From JACJYM01 sp965230495 (lineage in GTDB: Bacteria > Bacteroidota > Bacteroidia > Chitinophagales > Saprospiraceae): a stretch of 64,000 bases of DNA. Shown here one piece after another: positions 53,025 to 61,584 of the stretch. Location of the stretch: positions 2,852,001 through 2,916,000 of the forward strand of contig OZ246004.1 of NCBI GenBank assembly GCA_965230495.1. Direction: 5' to 3'. Positions within the stretch are counted from its first letter, which is position 1. Every line of letters starts with the position of its first letter. A model generated the notes under the pieces. The model did not search any database. It saw only the letters and a list, made by a program, of their open reading frames with translations, and was not told the DNA's origin. Both the position numbers and the translations under genes were made by a program.

Positions 53025-54566
53025 ATGAAGAACAAAATTGGCTTTCGCTCAATCACAGGTATTTTGATCATTATACCTTTGCTTGTATTTGGATTCAAAT
53101 GGAGTAAAAACCCAAGTTCGTTTCAAAAAATATATCCACGACAAGCATATCTTATAAACTATGAATTTGACCTTTCAAACTTACCTTCAAAGGCATTCGT
53201 AAAGGCATATTTACCCTTATCTAACGAACACCAAATCGTCTCTGGAGAGAAAATTATCGGTGATAGTCTTCCTTTTAGAAAAGATGTAAAAGATGAAGGC
53301 TTGTTGGGAAAATGGTCTACTTCCGGAGAACAAGAAGCTGTATTTCAATATCAAATGGAAGTTCGAAGTAAAGCCATGCACTTTCAACTTCCTGATCGCA
53401 TGCCCTTTGAGAAAAGTTTTCATGAGGAAGTATCTAAATATTTGTCTCCATCTAAGAATATTCAATCTTCACATCCCGTAATTGATTCTATTGCTCAAAG
53501 CTTAAAAAGAACGGGATTAAGATTTACACTAGAAGCCAATTTTGATTATGTCAGCCAAATTACGAGTTCAAATACCGGGGTGCTAACGGATGCCCTTACT
53601 ACAGTGAAACGAAATCGAGCTTCATGCAATGGAAAAAGCAGATTGTTTGTTGCTCTATGCAGAGCTCAGGGTATTCCGGCTAAACTGGTAGGTGGTCTTA
53701 TCATGGAGGAAACCAAAAAGCGAACTTCTCACTTATGGGCAAGTGTATTCTACCAAGATGAATGGATTCCTTTCGATATCCTTAATGGACACTTTGCACA
53801 TTTGCCTGCTAATTATTTGGAGCTATATCATGGAGATCATTTCTTGATTTCTCGTTCTAAGGGCATTGATTTTGACTATCAGTTTGTGATAGAAAGCAAT
53901 TACAGTGCTGAAGATAATAAGCTTATCGCCGGATTTTCACTATGGAATTTGATCAATGGTTTAAATCTTCCTTTGAGTGCACTGCGAGGGCTTTTACTCT
54001 TACCTATCATCGGATTAATTTTGGCGATTTTTAGAAATGTAATTGGTTTTAAGACCTTCGGAATATTTCTTCCAGCTCTAATCGGTCTGGCCTTGGCAAA
54101 CAATCACCTATTCTGGGGGTTGATCGTTTTCGCTATTGTTATAGCTACCGTAGCTCTATTACATTTTCCACTACAAAAAATGGGGTTGATGCATATTCCC
54201 AAGGTAATGGTTATGATGAATCTCGTCATATTTACCTTACTTGCTATCGGTGTAGTAAGCGTTTATAATGAGTGGACTAACTTAGAATCTTCCATTCTTA
54301 TTCCAATTATAATTTTATCAATTACTGCAGAACGATTTGCAAAAACATTGGTAGAAGAAAACCTGAAGGATGCATCCAGATTATTACTTAACACTTTTTT
54401 AGTGGCTTTTATCTGTTATCCCTTGTTTAAAGCCAATCTTTTAATGGGAATATTTCTGACCTATCCAGAATTATATATCTCTACGCTAGGTGTCACCATG
54501 GTATTGGGAAGATGGATTGGCTTGAGGGTTTCGGAGTATCGTCGGTTTGCCATTTTCGCCCAGTAG
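53025..54566 (+). CDS. Transglutaminase-like domain fused to 7TM region (UUP1 type)
   Basis: A 513-residue membrane protein. An N-terminal membrane segment (about residues 9-25) precedes a periplasmic transglutaminase-like domain with SCNGKSRLFVALCRAQGIPAK (C201), SHLWASVFYQDEW (H236) and PFDILNGHF (D251). A C-terminal block of about seven membrane helices (residues 300-500) follows. The family is described as inactive, yet a Cys-His-Asp set is visible here. In other bacteria it is coded beside RimK-like ATP-grasp ligases, as here, in systems predicted to modify or build peptides. Confidence 0.85.
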   Translation: MKNKIGFRSITGILIIIPLLVFGFKWSKNPSSFQKIYPRQAYLINYEFDLSNLPSKAFVKAYLPLSNEHQIVSGEKIIGDSLPFRKDVKDEGLLGKWSTSGEQEAVFQYQMEVRSKAMHFQLPDRMPFEKSFHEEVSKYLSPSKNIQSSHPVIDSIAQSLKRTGLRFTLEANFDYVSQITSSNTGVLTDALTTVKRNRASCNGKSRLFVALCRAQGIPAKLVGGLIMEETKKRTSHLWASVFYQDEWIPFDILNGHFAHLPANYLELYHGDHFLISRSKGIDFDYQFVIESNYSAEDNKLIAGFSLWNLINGLNLPLSALRGLLLLPIIGLILAIFRNVIGFKTFGIFLPALIGLALANNHLFWGLIVFAIVIATVALLHFPLQKMGLMHIPKVMVMMNLVIFTLLAIGVVSVYNEWTNLESSILIPIIILSITAERFAKTLVEENLKDASRLLLNTFLVAFICYPLFKANLLMGIFLTYPELYISTLGVTMVLGRWIGLRVSEYRRFAIFAQ

Positions 54567-54595
54567 TATCCTTAATATTTAATTAAAAATGACTG

Positions 54596-55489
54596 ATGAT
54601 GTTAAACATATTTAAGAATAGAATTAAAATAGAATCTTCCGTTTTGGGAATGAATGAACGAAACGTTCGATGTATCTATCCAAACAATAGTAGAAAACAC
54701 TTTCCTCTCGCTGATGACAAAATACTTTGTAAAGAAGTCTTGCACGAAAAGAATATTGCTTGTGCCCAAACTTATGGTACGATCACCAAAATAGGTGATA
54801 TTCATGCCGCCTGGGAACAGGTCAAGCACCATGAAAAAATGGCAATCAAACCCGCCAATGGTTCTGGAGGTGGTGGTATTTTAATTCTAAAGAAAAAGGA
54901 CTGTAATTGGTTTTCCGGTGATAAACCGATGTCAGAAGAAAAAATATTTATGCATTTTGCCCACATCATTATGGGTATGTATTCCTTCGGATCAAAAGAT
55001 AGCGTATTAATAGAGCAGTGTATCGAACCGCATTCCTTTTTCCATGAAATCTTTCCAGCCGGCGTACCAGACTTTAGAGTTATTCTATTAAAAGATCAGC
55101 CCATTATGGCCATGTTGCGTCTGCCCACAGCAAAATCTGATGGCAAAGCCAATTTGCATCAAGGTGGTCTGGGTATAGGCGTAGACATGTCTCACGGCAC
55201 CCTCACCTATGCATACGACGGCGAGAATTATCATGAATCTCATCCGGACAGTCTTCAGCTCATTAAAGGAAAGATCATTCCCTATTGGGATGAATTACTA
55301 CAATTATCTATTCAAACCTCTCTGGCTTTTCCTTTGGATTATCTGGGAGTAGATATTGTCTTAGATCAAAAACTGGGTCCATTAATCATGGAAATAAACG
55401 TTCGCCCTGGTCTTGGTATCCAACTGGCCAATAGAAAAGGCTTGAAAGAAGCCCTAGAAACATTAAAAACATTAAAAATATATACATGA
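54596..55489 (+). CDS. RimK-related ATP-grasp ligase (alpha-L-glutamate ligase-like)
   Basis: A 297-residue ATP-grasp enzyme. CKEVLHEKNIACAQTYGTI is the pre-ATP-grasp region. MAIKPANGSGGGGILILKKKD is the ATP-binding strand-loop, and LIMEINVRPGLGIQLANRKGL is the magnesium-binding end. It matches the family of RimK-like ligases coded beside transglutaminase-7TM proteins, thought to join an amino acid or peptide to a carboxylate. The retropepsin-like protease usually found in that cluster is absent. Its stop overlaps the start of a 51-residue membrane protein gene. Confidence 0.88.
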   Translation: MMLNIFKNRIKIESSVLGMNERNVRCIYPNNSRKHFPLADDKILCKEVLHEKNIACAQTYGTITKIGDIHAAWEQVKHHEKMAIKPANGSGGGGILILKKKDCNWFSGDKPMSEEKIFMHFAHIIMGMYSFGSKDSVLIEQCIEPHSFFHEIFPAGVPDFRVILLKDQPIMAMLRLPTAKSDGKANLHQGGLGIGVDMSHGTLTYAYDGENYHESHPDSLQLIKGKIIPYWDELLQLSIQTSLAFPLDYLGVDIVLDQKLGPLIMEINVRPGLGIQLANRKGLKEALETLKTLKIYT

Positions 55490-55641
55490 AAACGAATAAA
55501 TCTTCTTTGCCATTCTTAGTTCTTGTTTTTCTTATTATAGTGGGTATTCCCATTGTGAATCATTACTGCAAAAAATCACAAAAATTGTACATAGAAGTAA
55601 AGGCAAAACCCATCGCAAACCCAGCTATTGTATCAAAATAA
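55486..55641 (+). CDS. 51-residue single-pass membrane protein
   Basis: The ATG at 55486 overlaps the ligase stop (ATGA). The product has a short charged N-terminus, one membrane helix (PFLVLVFLIIVGIPIVNHY) and a basic periplasmic-type tail ending NPAIVSK. The overlap and the 11-base gap to the barrel gene place it in the operon. It may be a linker or substrate of the transglutaminase/ATP-grasp system; no family is recognised. Confidence 0.65.
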   Translation: MKTNKSSLPFLVLVFLIIVGIPIVNHYCKKSQKLYIEVKAKPIANPAIVSK

Positions 55642-55652
55642 AATCGAACATT

Positions 55653-56786
55653 ATGCGTAATAAAGTAATATTTATTTTCCTATTTGCTCATTCTATTTTA
55701 AGTGCCCAACAATCATTTCAACTCTCTGTGGATAGCAGAAACGGTTATGAACATAATGTATTTAACGCTACTACTGTCCCCATATCCTCAGAAGGAGGAA
55801 AGTTACAGACCCCTGTCGTCAAAAGTGGAACTTATCAACATCTTGGTGTACGAATGTCATGGAAAAGAAAAACGAAGTCCTACTCTTTTTCATTAAATGG
55901 AAAGGGAAGTAAAGATTTTTTCAAAAAAATCAAAACAGCAAACATCCTAAAAACAAGTGCAGGACTTAGCTACCGTAGATATTTGGGAGACCACGCTTCT
56001 CTGGTAGGTCGAATTACCTTCCTTTCTCAAAAGACACAGAGAAGTCAAAATGCACAGGATGAATTTCTATTTCCAAGTAATTTTGATAAATGGAAAGCCT
56101 CCATTAGTTTTTCTTTCAAACCATTAAAAAGAAATACAACTCAATTGGAATTGATTGGTCAACATAAGACATTCATGATTGGTCAAAATCGTTTGTTAAG
56201 TTATATTTCAAAAGGGGTTGGTTTTCAAACAAAACAGCGTATCGCTAAAAGCAAAAAATTTAAGCACTACCTATCTTTAGAAGTATCTTATCACCAAAGA
56301 GATTATGTAGATCAAATCGTTCCAATCAGTGAAAATGACGTTGAGGTTAAAGACAAAAAGAGGCTTTGGAGGTATCAAAAAGCTGAAGCAGGGTATACCT
56401 TAAAATATCTTAAAGCTATTAAGGTTAACACTTCAGTATATCTGGAAAACCGTCAAGATATTCTCGATAATCGTTACAGTTACTTTTTATGGGGTCCCTC
56501 CCTTGATTTGGATTGGGAGTCTAATACATTCACTGCAAGAATTAAAATCTCCAGAACTTACAGAAAATTCAATACACTGACTGCAGATAATAATAAACTA
56601 CACCCGTTGAGACATAAATATATGCGTATTAGTTTCGATGCCAATTACCGTATTAATCAACATCTGCTTCTTACTACACAGTTAAGATGGGTTGATAGAT
56701 GGAGAAATTTACCAGAAAACTACAGTCAAGGCTTTATGCCTTATACCAACAGTTTGGTAGATATCGGGCTTCGTTTTCAATTGTAA
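55653..56786 (+). CDS. Outer-membrane beta-barrel protein of the ATP-grasp operon
   Basis: A 377-residue exported protein with a signal peptide (ending LSAQQ), then alternating strands rich in aromatic and basic residues (SYSFSLNGKG, LSYRRYLGDHASLVGRITF, KASISFSFKPL). It ends VDIGLRFQL, with a C-terminal strand suited to barrel insertion. It is last in the operon with the transglutaminase-7TM and ligase genes, and an intrinsic terminator follows. Its role, whether porin or surface partner, is unknown. Confidence 0.72.
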   Translation: MRNKVIFIFLFAHSILSAQQSFQLSVDSRNGYEHNVFNATTVPISSEGGKLQTPVVKSGTYQHLGVRMSWKRKTKSYSFSLNGKGSKDFFKKIKTANILKTSAGLSYRRYLGDHASLVGRITFLSQKTQRSQNAQDEFLFPSNFDKWKASISFSFKPLKRNTTQLELIGQHKTFMIGQNRLLSYISKGVGFQTKQRIAKSKKFKHYLSLEVSYHQRDYVDQIVPISENDVEVKDKKRLWRYQKAEAGYTLKYLKAIKVNTSVYLENRQDILDNRYSYFLWGPSLDLDWESNTFTARIKISRTYRKFNTLTADNNKLHPLRHKYMRISFDANYRINQHLLLTTQLRWVDRWRNLPENYSQGFMPYTNSLVDIGLRFQL

Positions 56787-56842
56787 GTCCTAATCTAAAA
56801 TTTAACATAACACATAAGTGTTTCTTTAAGGTCATTTTCCTG

Positions 56843-56880
56843 CCCTTGAGATATCGATCTATCTCAGGGGTTTGGTTTTT
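56843..56880 (+). terminator. Terminator of the transglutaminase/ATP-grasp operon
   Basis: CCCTTGAGATA (56843-56853) and TATCTCAGGGG (56860-56870) form an 11-bp stem with one G-T, followed by TTTGGTTTTT. Confidence 0.8.
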
Positions 56881-56989
56881 CATTAAAAAAGGTCACTCTC
56901 CTAAAAAAAATCAACAAAAACATATTACGCATAATGATTGCGTAGTGATGTCTCACCTTTGTTTTATCAAACACAAAAAGTAAGTGTTA

Positions 56990-57830
56990 CGATAAATGTT
57001 CTTTGAAAATACAGTGAGGTTCAAAATTGAATTTCACTTTATATAAAATCAACGATTCTTGAGAATCATTGGGGCGGCTTATCGTCCTTAGATAAACTTG
57101 GTAACAAGGATAAATCTTTATACAGGCTTGTATAAAGAGACTGAATAATTCAGTACATGTAAGCAAGCAACATATATAGTTCATTTTTAGCTAGGGACGA
57201 CCGCTGAAGTTGAGAAGGAATTATAGCCTACAAACGGCTTGAGGAGGAGACTTCAATAAGAAAAGTTGTAGTAATTGGTGAAATAAAAACTATCCACTTT
57301 TATTGTGCTGATTGCAGTATAAGAAATACCCCACCAGAAATGGTCCGGTGTTTTAAAATACCGTAGATCGGGAGATTTACAAGAAGAAGGTTGGTATTTT
57401 GTAGGCAAAAATCTACGAAGCCATTTTCGAAGCCCTTCTTCTAAAGCAAAAAACTTTTTGTTATTACAAAACAATTATTTCGCAAAAGACTTCGAACGTT
57501 GTAGAAGTTAGTAGTTGCCTAAACCCATTGAAAAATATGGGATAGTGGAGGCCGCAAACCTTCATTATGTGGTAAACATTCTATCAGTGCCGCTCGAAAG
57601 GAGCCGCCTGTTAATGGTGAGGGAGCCAACCCTTGTAGCTGCAAAACGCAGTAATTGACTGCTATGCAGGCCAGGTCTAAGTTGCCGAACGTCTACAATG
57701 TATCTAGGCATCGAACAAGTACATGAAGCTAGCGATAGTGTAATGTGGAAAACAAGAGAACGCGAAAGCCATAATTCTTGGAAAGCTTGTTCATGAACGA
57801 AAGTATTCCCAAATCGTTCGTTTTTTAAAA
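56990..57830 (+). ncRNA. Candidate large structured RNA, family not identified
   Basis: No credible protein frame fills this stretch, but hairpins are dense. Stems: 57013-57023 with 57028-57038 (11 bp, two G-U); 57054-57067; 57097-57108 (CTTG-GUAA-CAAG); 57116-57124 with 57129-57137 (9 bp); 57141-57153; 57225-57239; 57333-57344 (ACCA-GAAA-TGGT); 57346-57363; 57382-57390 with 57434-57442; 57524-57541; 57751-57756 with 57786-57791. Two loops are GNRA tetraloops. G-U pairs work only if the plus strand is transcribed, and a T-run terminator closes the region at 57826. It is not tmRNA, RNase P, 6S or SRP by any motif I know. Group II intron remnant or IscB omega-RNA are possible but unsupported. 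Confidence 0.5.
57795..57826 (+). terminator. Terminator at the 3' end of the structured RNA candidate
   Basis: GAACGA (57795-57800) pairs with TCGTTC (57814-57819), followed by GTTTTTT. It lies exactly where the hairpin-rich DNA gives way to plain AT-rich sequence. Confidence 0.6.
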
Positions 57831-58033
57831 TAAAAATACCATCTAATAGAGCCTATCCACCTAATAATTTAAAAACCCTTTCTAATCATTCACCTTTCTT
57901 ATTGAAATTTCCAGTATATTAATAATATTCCTTCTAATATTTGACCTTCAAGAAAAACAAAGCAAAATTCCATTTTGCAAAAGATTCCTATATTGTATCG
58001 CAAATAAATATCAAATTCCCAAAAGAAAATTAG
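57831..58033. other. AT-rich leader of the H-NOX operon
   Basis: Holds no gene. A TAATATTTG near 57935 is close to, but one base longer than, the -7 consensus. No coding remnant of a transposase or IscB-type nuclease is seen. Confidence 0.3.
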
Positions 58034-58576
58034 ATGAAAGGGATCGTTTTTACAGAATTTTTAGATATGGTAGAGAACCAGTTTGGTTATGAAGTGGTAG
58101 ATCATATTATCGAGGTATCTGATCTTGAGTCCAAAGGAGTCTACACAGCTGTGGGTACCTACCCACATAGTGAGGTGGTAGCTCTGCTTACTAATCTATC
58201 TAAAAAAGTGCAGCTAGATCCAGGCACCCTACTTAAGGAATTTGGTAAGCATCTATTCGATACTTTTCTTAGGGCATATCCACAATTCTTTAATTCTGTA
58301 GATAATCTTTTTGACTTTCTAGCATCGATTGACAATCATATCCATGTAGAAGTAAAAAAGCTATACCCTGATGCTGCTCTTCCAAAATTTGACACCCACA
58401 TAAGTGATGATAAAAAAACCATGAACATGACATATCGCAGCGAAAGAAGTATGTCTGTACTCGCTGAAGGATTAATCGAAAAGTCAATGGATCATTTTAA
58501 AGAACCTTGTGAATTCTCTTCCACGAATCTAAAAGAGGATGGAAGTGTGGTCGAATTTATTCTCAAAAAACTATAA
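58034..58576 (+). CDS. H-NOX heme nitric-oxide sensor
   Basis: A 180-residue stand-alone H-NOX protein that binds NO at ferrous heme in the cytoplasm. HVEVKKLYPDAALPKF supplies the proximal ligand H104, seven residues before the Tyr-Pro, followed by the conserved Pro. YRSER (134-138) is the YxSxR motif that holds the heme propionates. Stand-alone H-NOX proteins usually regulate a kinase or cyclase coded beside them. Here a hybrid histidine kinase begins two bases after the stop. Confidence 0.94.
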   Translation: MKGIVFTEFLDMVENQFGYEVVDHIIEVSDLESKGVYTAVGTYPHSEVVALLTNLSKKVQLDPGTLLKEFGKHLFDTFLRAYPQFFNSVDNLFDFLASIDNHIHVEVKKLYPDAALPKFDTHISDDKKTMNMTYRSERSMSVLAEGLIEKSMDHFKEPCEFSSTNLKEDGSVVEFILKKL

Positions 58577-58578
58577 GC

Positions 58579-60690
58579 TTGTCTGAAATCGACATACTTA
58601 AGCGAAGACTGCTTAGAGAACAAGCAGCTCGAAAACAAGCTGAAGAAATTCTTGAAATCAAAGCCTTAGAACTGTATAATGCTAATCAGTCCCTCCGAAA
58701 ACTCAATGATAGTCTAGAGCAGAAAATCAAAGAAAGAACCAAAGCCCTTCAGGAAAGCGAAGAGAAATATCGTTCAGTCATTGAACAAGCCAGTGACATT
58801 ATTTATAATATTGATAAAGAAGGATATTTTACATTTATCAACTTGGTGGGCATCAACTCTTTTGGCTTTGGGGAAGATGAAATTATAGGGTATCGATACA
58901 TTGATTTTGTCCCTGAAGAATATCAAAAAGACATATTTCAATACTATACGGAGTTAAAAGAAAGCAAAAAAACCAGCGATTATTTTGAGTTTCCTATTAA
59001 GTCAAAATCTGGTTCTATTCACTGGATCGGTCAAAATGTTAATCGCATAGAGACAAAAAGTGGAGATTTCTTTTTTACAGCAGTGGCTCGTGATATCACA
59101 GAAATGAAAAAAGCTCAAGAAGCTCTCCAAGAAGCAAGAGAACAAGCCATTAAAGCTCAGCAAGCCGAAAAAATATTTTTAGCTAATATGAGCCATGAAA
59201 TTAGAACTCCACTCAATGCTATAATAGGTATGACTCACCTACTGGCAGACACTAATCTCTCACCAGATCAGGAAGAATATGTAAAAATATTATCAGGATC
59301 TTCAAGTATTTTAAAGACTCTCATTTCCGATATTCTTGATATTTCAAAAATTGATGCAGGAACTATTGATCTCAATATGAAGTCTTTCGATATTTTTGAT
59401 CTAGGTCAAACCATTATAGATACTATCTCTGTTAAAATACAATCCTCTAGAGTTAACTTAAAGACTTTCATCGATCCTAAAATCAAACATCACATAATTA
59501 GTGATAAACAGCTACTAAATCAAATATTGCTCAACTTGTTGAGTAACGCACAAAAATTTACCGATAAAGGACAGATTTTATTCAATATTTCTCTAATAAA
59601 AGAAGATAAAGACAGCTATCAATTGCTTTTTGAAATCGAGGACACTGGAATGGGAATGACTAAGGAAGAGATCAATAGAGTCTTCGAACAGTTTACTCAG
59701 GGCAATGCTGAGATTCGCCAAAAATATGGAGGGACAGGACTTGGATTGACCATTGCTCAAAAATTTGTCGCTCTCCTCGGTGGAGATTTGAAGGTAACCT
59801 CAGTCCCTAGAGTAGGAACCAAGTTTTACTTTGAATTATCTTTTAAAAAATCATCTCAACTTCATCATGAAGATCACAATTTGACAGAAGCCAAACCACT
59901 TAATTATTCATGGCCTGACAAACAAGTACTCATAGTAGAAGACAACTATATGAACCAAAGATATATTTCAACACTTTTAAAAAAATGGAATCTCAAACAT
60001 ATGATCGTTGAAGATGGTCAACAAGCCATTAACGCTTTTCAAACCAAGCATTTTGATCTCATTTTTATGGATTTGTCCATGCCTGTGATGGATGGATATG
60101 AAGCCAGTTCGAAAATTAGACTTTTAGAAAATAATAAATCCAAAACACCCATAGTAGCACTTACTGCCTCCACTTTTTTGTCCAAAAAACAACTCGCCTT
60201 ACAGGCAGGTATGTCCGATTACTTGACCAAACCTTTTAGTCCGGACCAACTAATACAGATATTGGAAAAATATTTAAACAATAGCTCTACGGATGAGGAA
60301 ACAGGCTTTTCAATTGATTTTCATGAAGCTCTAGATCATCATTCTCTCAAACGTACATATGGTGATGATTATGATCATGCCCTAGATATGTTCTCGACCT
60401 TTGAAGAAATGATTGATGATGAAATAAACCTATTATCAGCATATTTAAAAAATGAAGATCTTCACGCTTTTAAAAAACAAGCCCATAAAATTAAACCTAC
60501 CTTTTCCATGGTTGGCCTTACTCAACTCACAACTCAGATGGAAAGACTAGAAAATCTTGCCTTAGAAAAACCTATAGCTCAAGTAAGGGTCTTACTTACC
60601 GAGTTCATCACAAGATTGAAGATCTTAAGACCTTATGTGCAATCAGAATTAAATCATTTAAAATCATCAAAAATCAAGAGTAATGATTAA
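58579..60690 (+). CDS. Hybrid sensor histidine kinase of the H-NOX system
   Basis: A 703-residue soluble kinase beginning at TTG two bases after the H-NOX stop. The N-terminal SEIDILKRRLLREQAARKQA coiled coil is followed by a PAS domain (about residues 65-180) and HisKA with NMSHEIRTPLN (H206). HATPase follows (DTGMGM, GGTGLGL), then a receiver (VLIVEDNYMN, FMDLSMPVMDG, D498) and a C-terminal HPt (AHKIKPTF, H636). No membrane segment is present, which fits control by cytoplasmic H-NOX. A full His-Asp-His relay is encoded, presumably delivering phosphate to the next gene's product. Confidence 0.94.
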   Translation: MSEIDILKRRLLREQAARKQAEEILEIKALELYNANQSLRKLNDSLEQKIKERTKALQESEEKYRSVIEQASDIIYNIDKEGYFTFINLVGINSFGFGEDEIIGYRYIDFVPEEYQKDIFQYYTELKESKKTSDYFEFPIKSKSGSIHWIGQNVNRIETKSGDFFFTAVARDITEMKKAQEALQEAREQAIKAQQAEKIFLANMSHEIRTPLNAIIGMTHLLADTNLSPDQEEYVKILSGSSSILKTLISDILDISKIDAGTIDLNMKSFDIFDLGQTIIDTISVKIQSSRVNLKTFIDPKIKHHIISDKQLLNQILLNLLSNAQKFTDKGQILFNISLIKEDKDSYQLLFEIEDTGMGMTKEEINRVFEQFTQGNAEIRQKYGGTGLGLTIAQKFVALLGGDLKVTSVPRVGTKFYFELSFKKSSQLHHEDHNLTEAKPLNYSWPDKQVLIVEDNYMNQRYISTLLKKWNLKHMIVEDGQQAINAFQTKHFDLIFMDLSMPVMDGYEASSKIRLLENNKSKTPIVALTASTFLSKKQLALQAGMSDYLTKPFSPDQLIQILEKYLNNSSTDEETGFSIDFHEALDHHSLKRTYGDDYDHALDMFSTFEEMIDDEINLLSAYLKNEDLHAFKKQAHKIKPTFSMVGLTQLTTQMERLENLALEKPIAQVRVLLTEFITRLKILRPYVQSELNHLKSSKIKSND

Positions 60691-61378
60691 AACTATTATT
60701 ATAGAAGATGAAATAATGGCTCGTAAGTCGTTAGAAAAAATGTGTGAAAAAGTACAAAATATAAAATTAGTGGGTTCCTATGAGAGTGCCGAAATTGCAT
60801 TACCCGCTTTCGAAAATAAAGATCTCGATTTGGTTCTTTTGGATATAGAGATGCCAGGAATGTCAGGAATCGAACTGCTTGAAACCTTACCTTACCTGCC
60901 TCAGATCATATTTACTACAGGCAATAAGCGGTATGCTTTCGAAGCCTTCGAATACGATGTAACCGACTTTTTAAAAAAACCCATTACCCATGATCGTTTT
61001 GTTAAGTCTATAGATAAGGTAAAGTCATTAAAAGAAAGAAGAAATGCTATTGCTCATGCCAGTTCACAACATGAAATATACATCAAAACCGATGGAAGGT
61101 ATGTAAGACTTCCGTTTGATGATATTTTATATTTCGAAAATATTGGTGATTATATCAAGGTCATTACCATAGATAAAACCCATATTATTCATGGCACTAT
61201 GAAATCTATCGACCAAAAAATTAAAAACCCAAGATTCCTAAAAGTACATCGCTCATATATTGTCAATATGAATAAAATCAAAGACATTGAGGATAATACT
61301 CTGGTCATAGCAAAAAAAGTAATCCCCATTAGCAGAGCTCACAAACCCATATTGATGAATAGCCTAAATCTTATTTAG
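60683..61378 (+). CDS. LytTR-family response regulator
   Basis: A 231-residue regulator whose start overlaps the kinase gene by 8 bases. The receiver domain has IIEDEIMA, LLDIEMPGMSG (phospho-acceptor D54), TTGNKRYAFEAF and KKPI. The C-terminal LytTR DNA-binding domain has IYIKTDGRYVRLPFDDILYFENIGDYIKVIT and KVHRSYIVNMNKI. LytTR proteins bind paired direct repeats about two helical turns apart. Such 21-bp-spaced repeats lie 62 bases past this gene, in front of a nucleotide-sugar dehydrogenase gene. Confidence 0.94.
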   Translation: MIKTIIIEDEIMARKSLEKMCEKVQNIKLVGSYESAEIALPAFENKDLDLVLLDIEMPGMSGIELLETLPYLPQIIFTTGNKRYAFEAFEYDVTDFLKKPITHDRFVKSIDKVKSLKERRNAIAHASSQHEIYIKTDGRYVRLPFDDILYFENIGDYIKVITIDKTHIIHGTMKSIDQKIKNPRFLKVHRSYIVNMNKIKDIEDNTLVIAKKVIPISRAHKPILMNSLNLI

Positions 61379-61439
61379 TATCGTCCTCATAGTTTAGAAA
61401 ATTGATCATTCGTAGTTTATAAAGCAAACTTCCATTTTT

Positions 61440-61490
61440 CGAGAACTGCTTTCCAAAAATCGAAAACACTTTCCCGAAAATCGAAACACA
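61440..61490 (+). promoter_or_regulatory. 21-bp-spaced direct repeats, candidate LytTR binding site
   Basis: CGAGAAC at 61440, CGAAAAC at 61461 and CGAAACA at 61482 recur every 21 bases. The intervening TTTCC-containing stretch is also repeated (TTTCCAAAAAT, TTTCCCGAAAAT). The period of two helical turns is the hallmark of LytTR sites, and the block lies between the regulator gene and the dehydrogenase gene. Confidence 0.6.
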
Positions 61491-61584
61491 GTGTCCTCTG
61501 TGCTCTCAAAAATTCACTTTTGTAATGTATTTGGCGAGTATACACTATACAAACAATATTTTAAACACTTTAAACATTTCAAAA

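Noticed and set aside
56990..57184. Minus-strand 65-residue frame and a 73-residue frame at 57253-57474 in the structured region
   Set aside because: Composition and motifs are not protein-like and the frames cut through the stems; the region reads better as plus-strand RNA.
57500..57830. Firm assignment of the region as an IscB omega-RNA (HEARO) or group II intron
   Set aside because: No IscB or reverse transcriptase gene adjoins it, no GUGYG 5' end or domain V is visible, and I could not match conserved omega-RNA sequence from memory with confidence.
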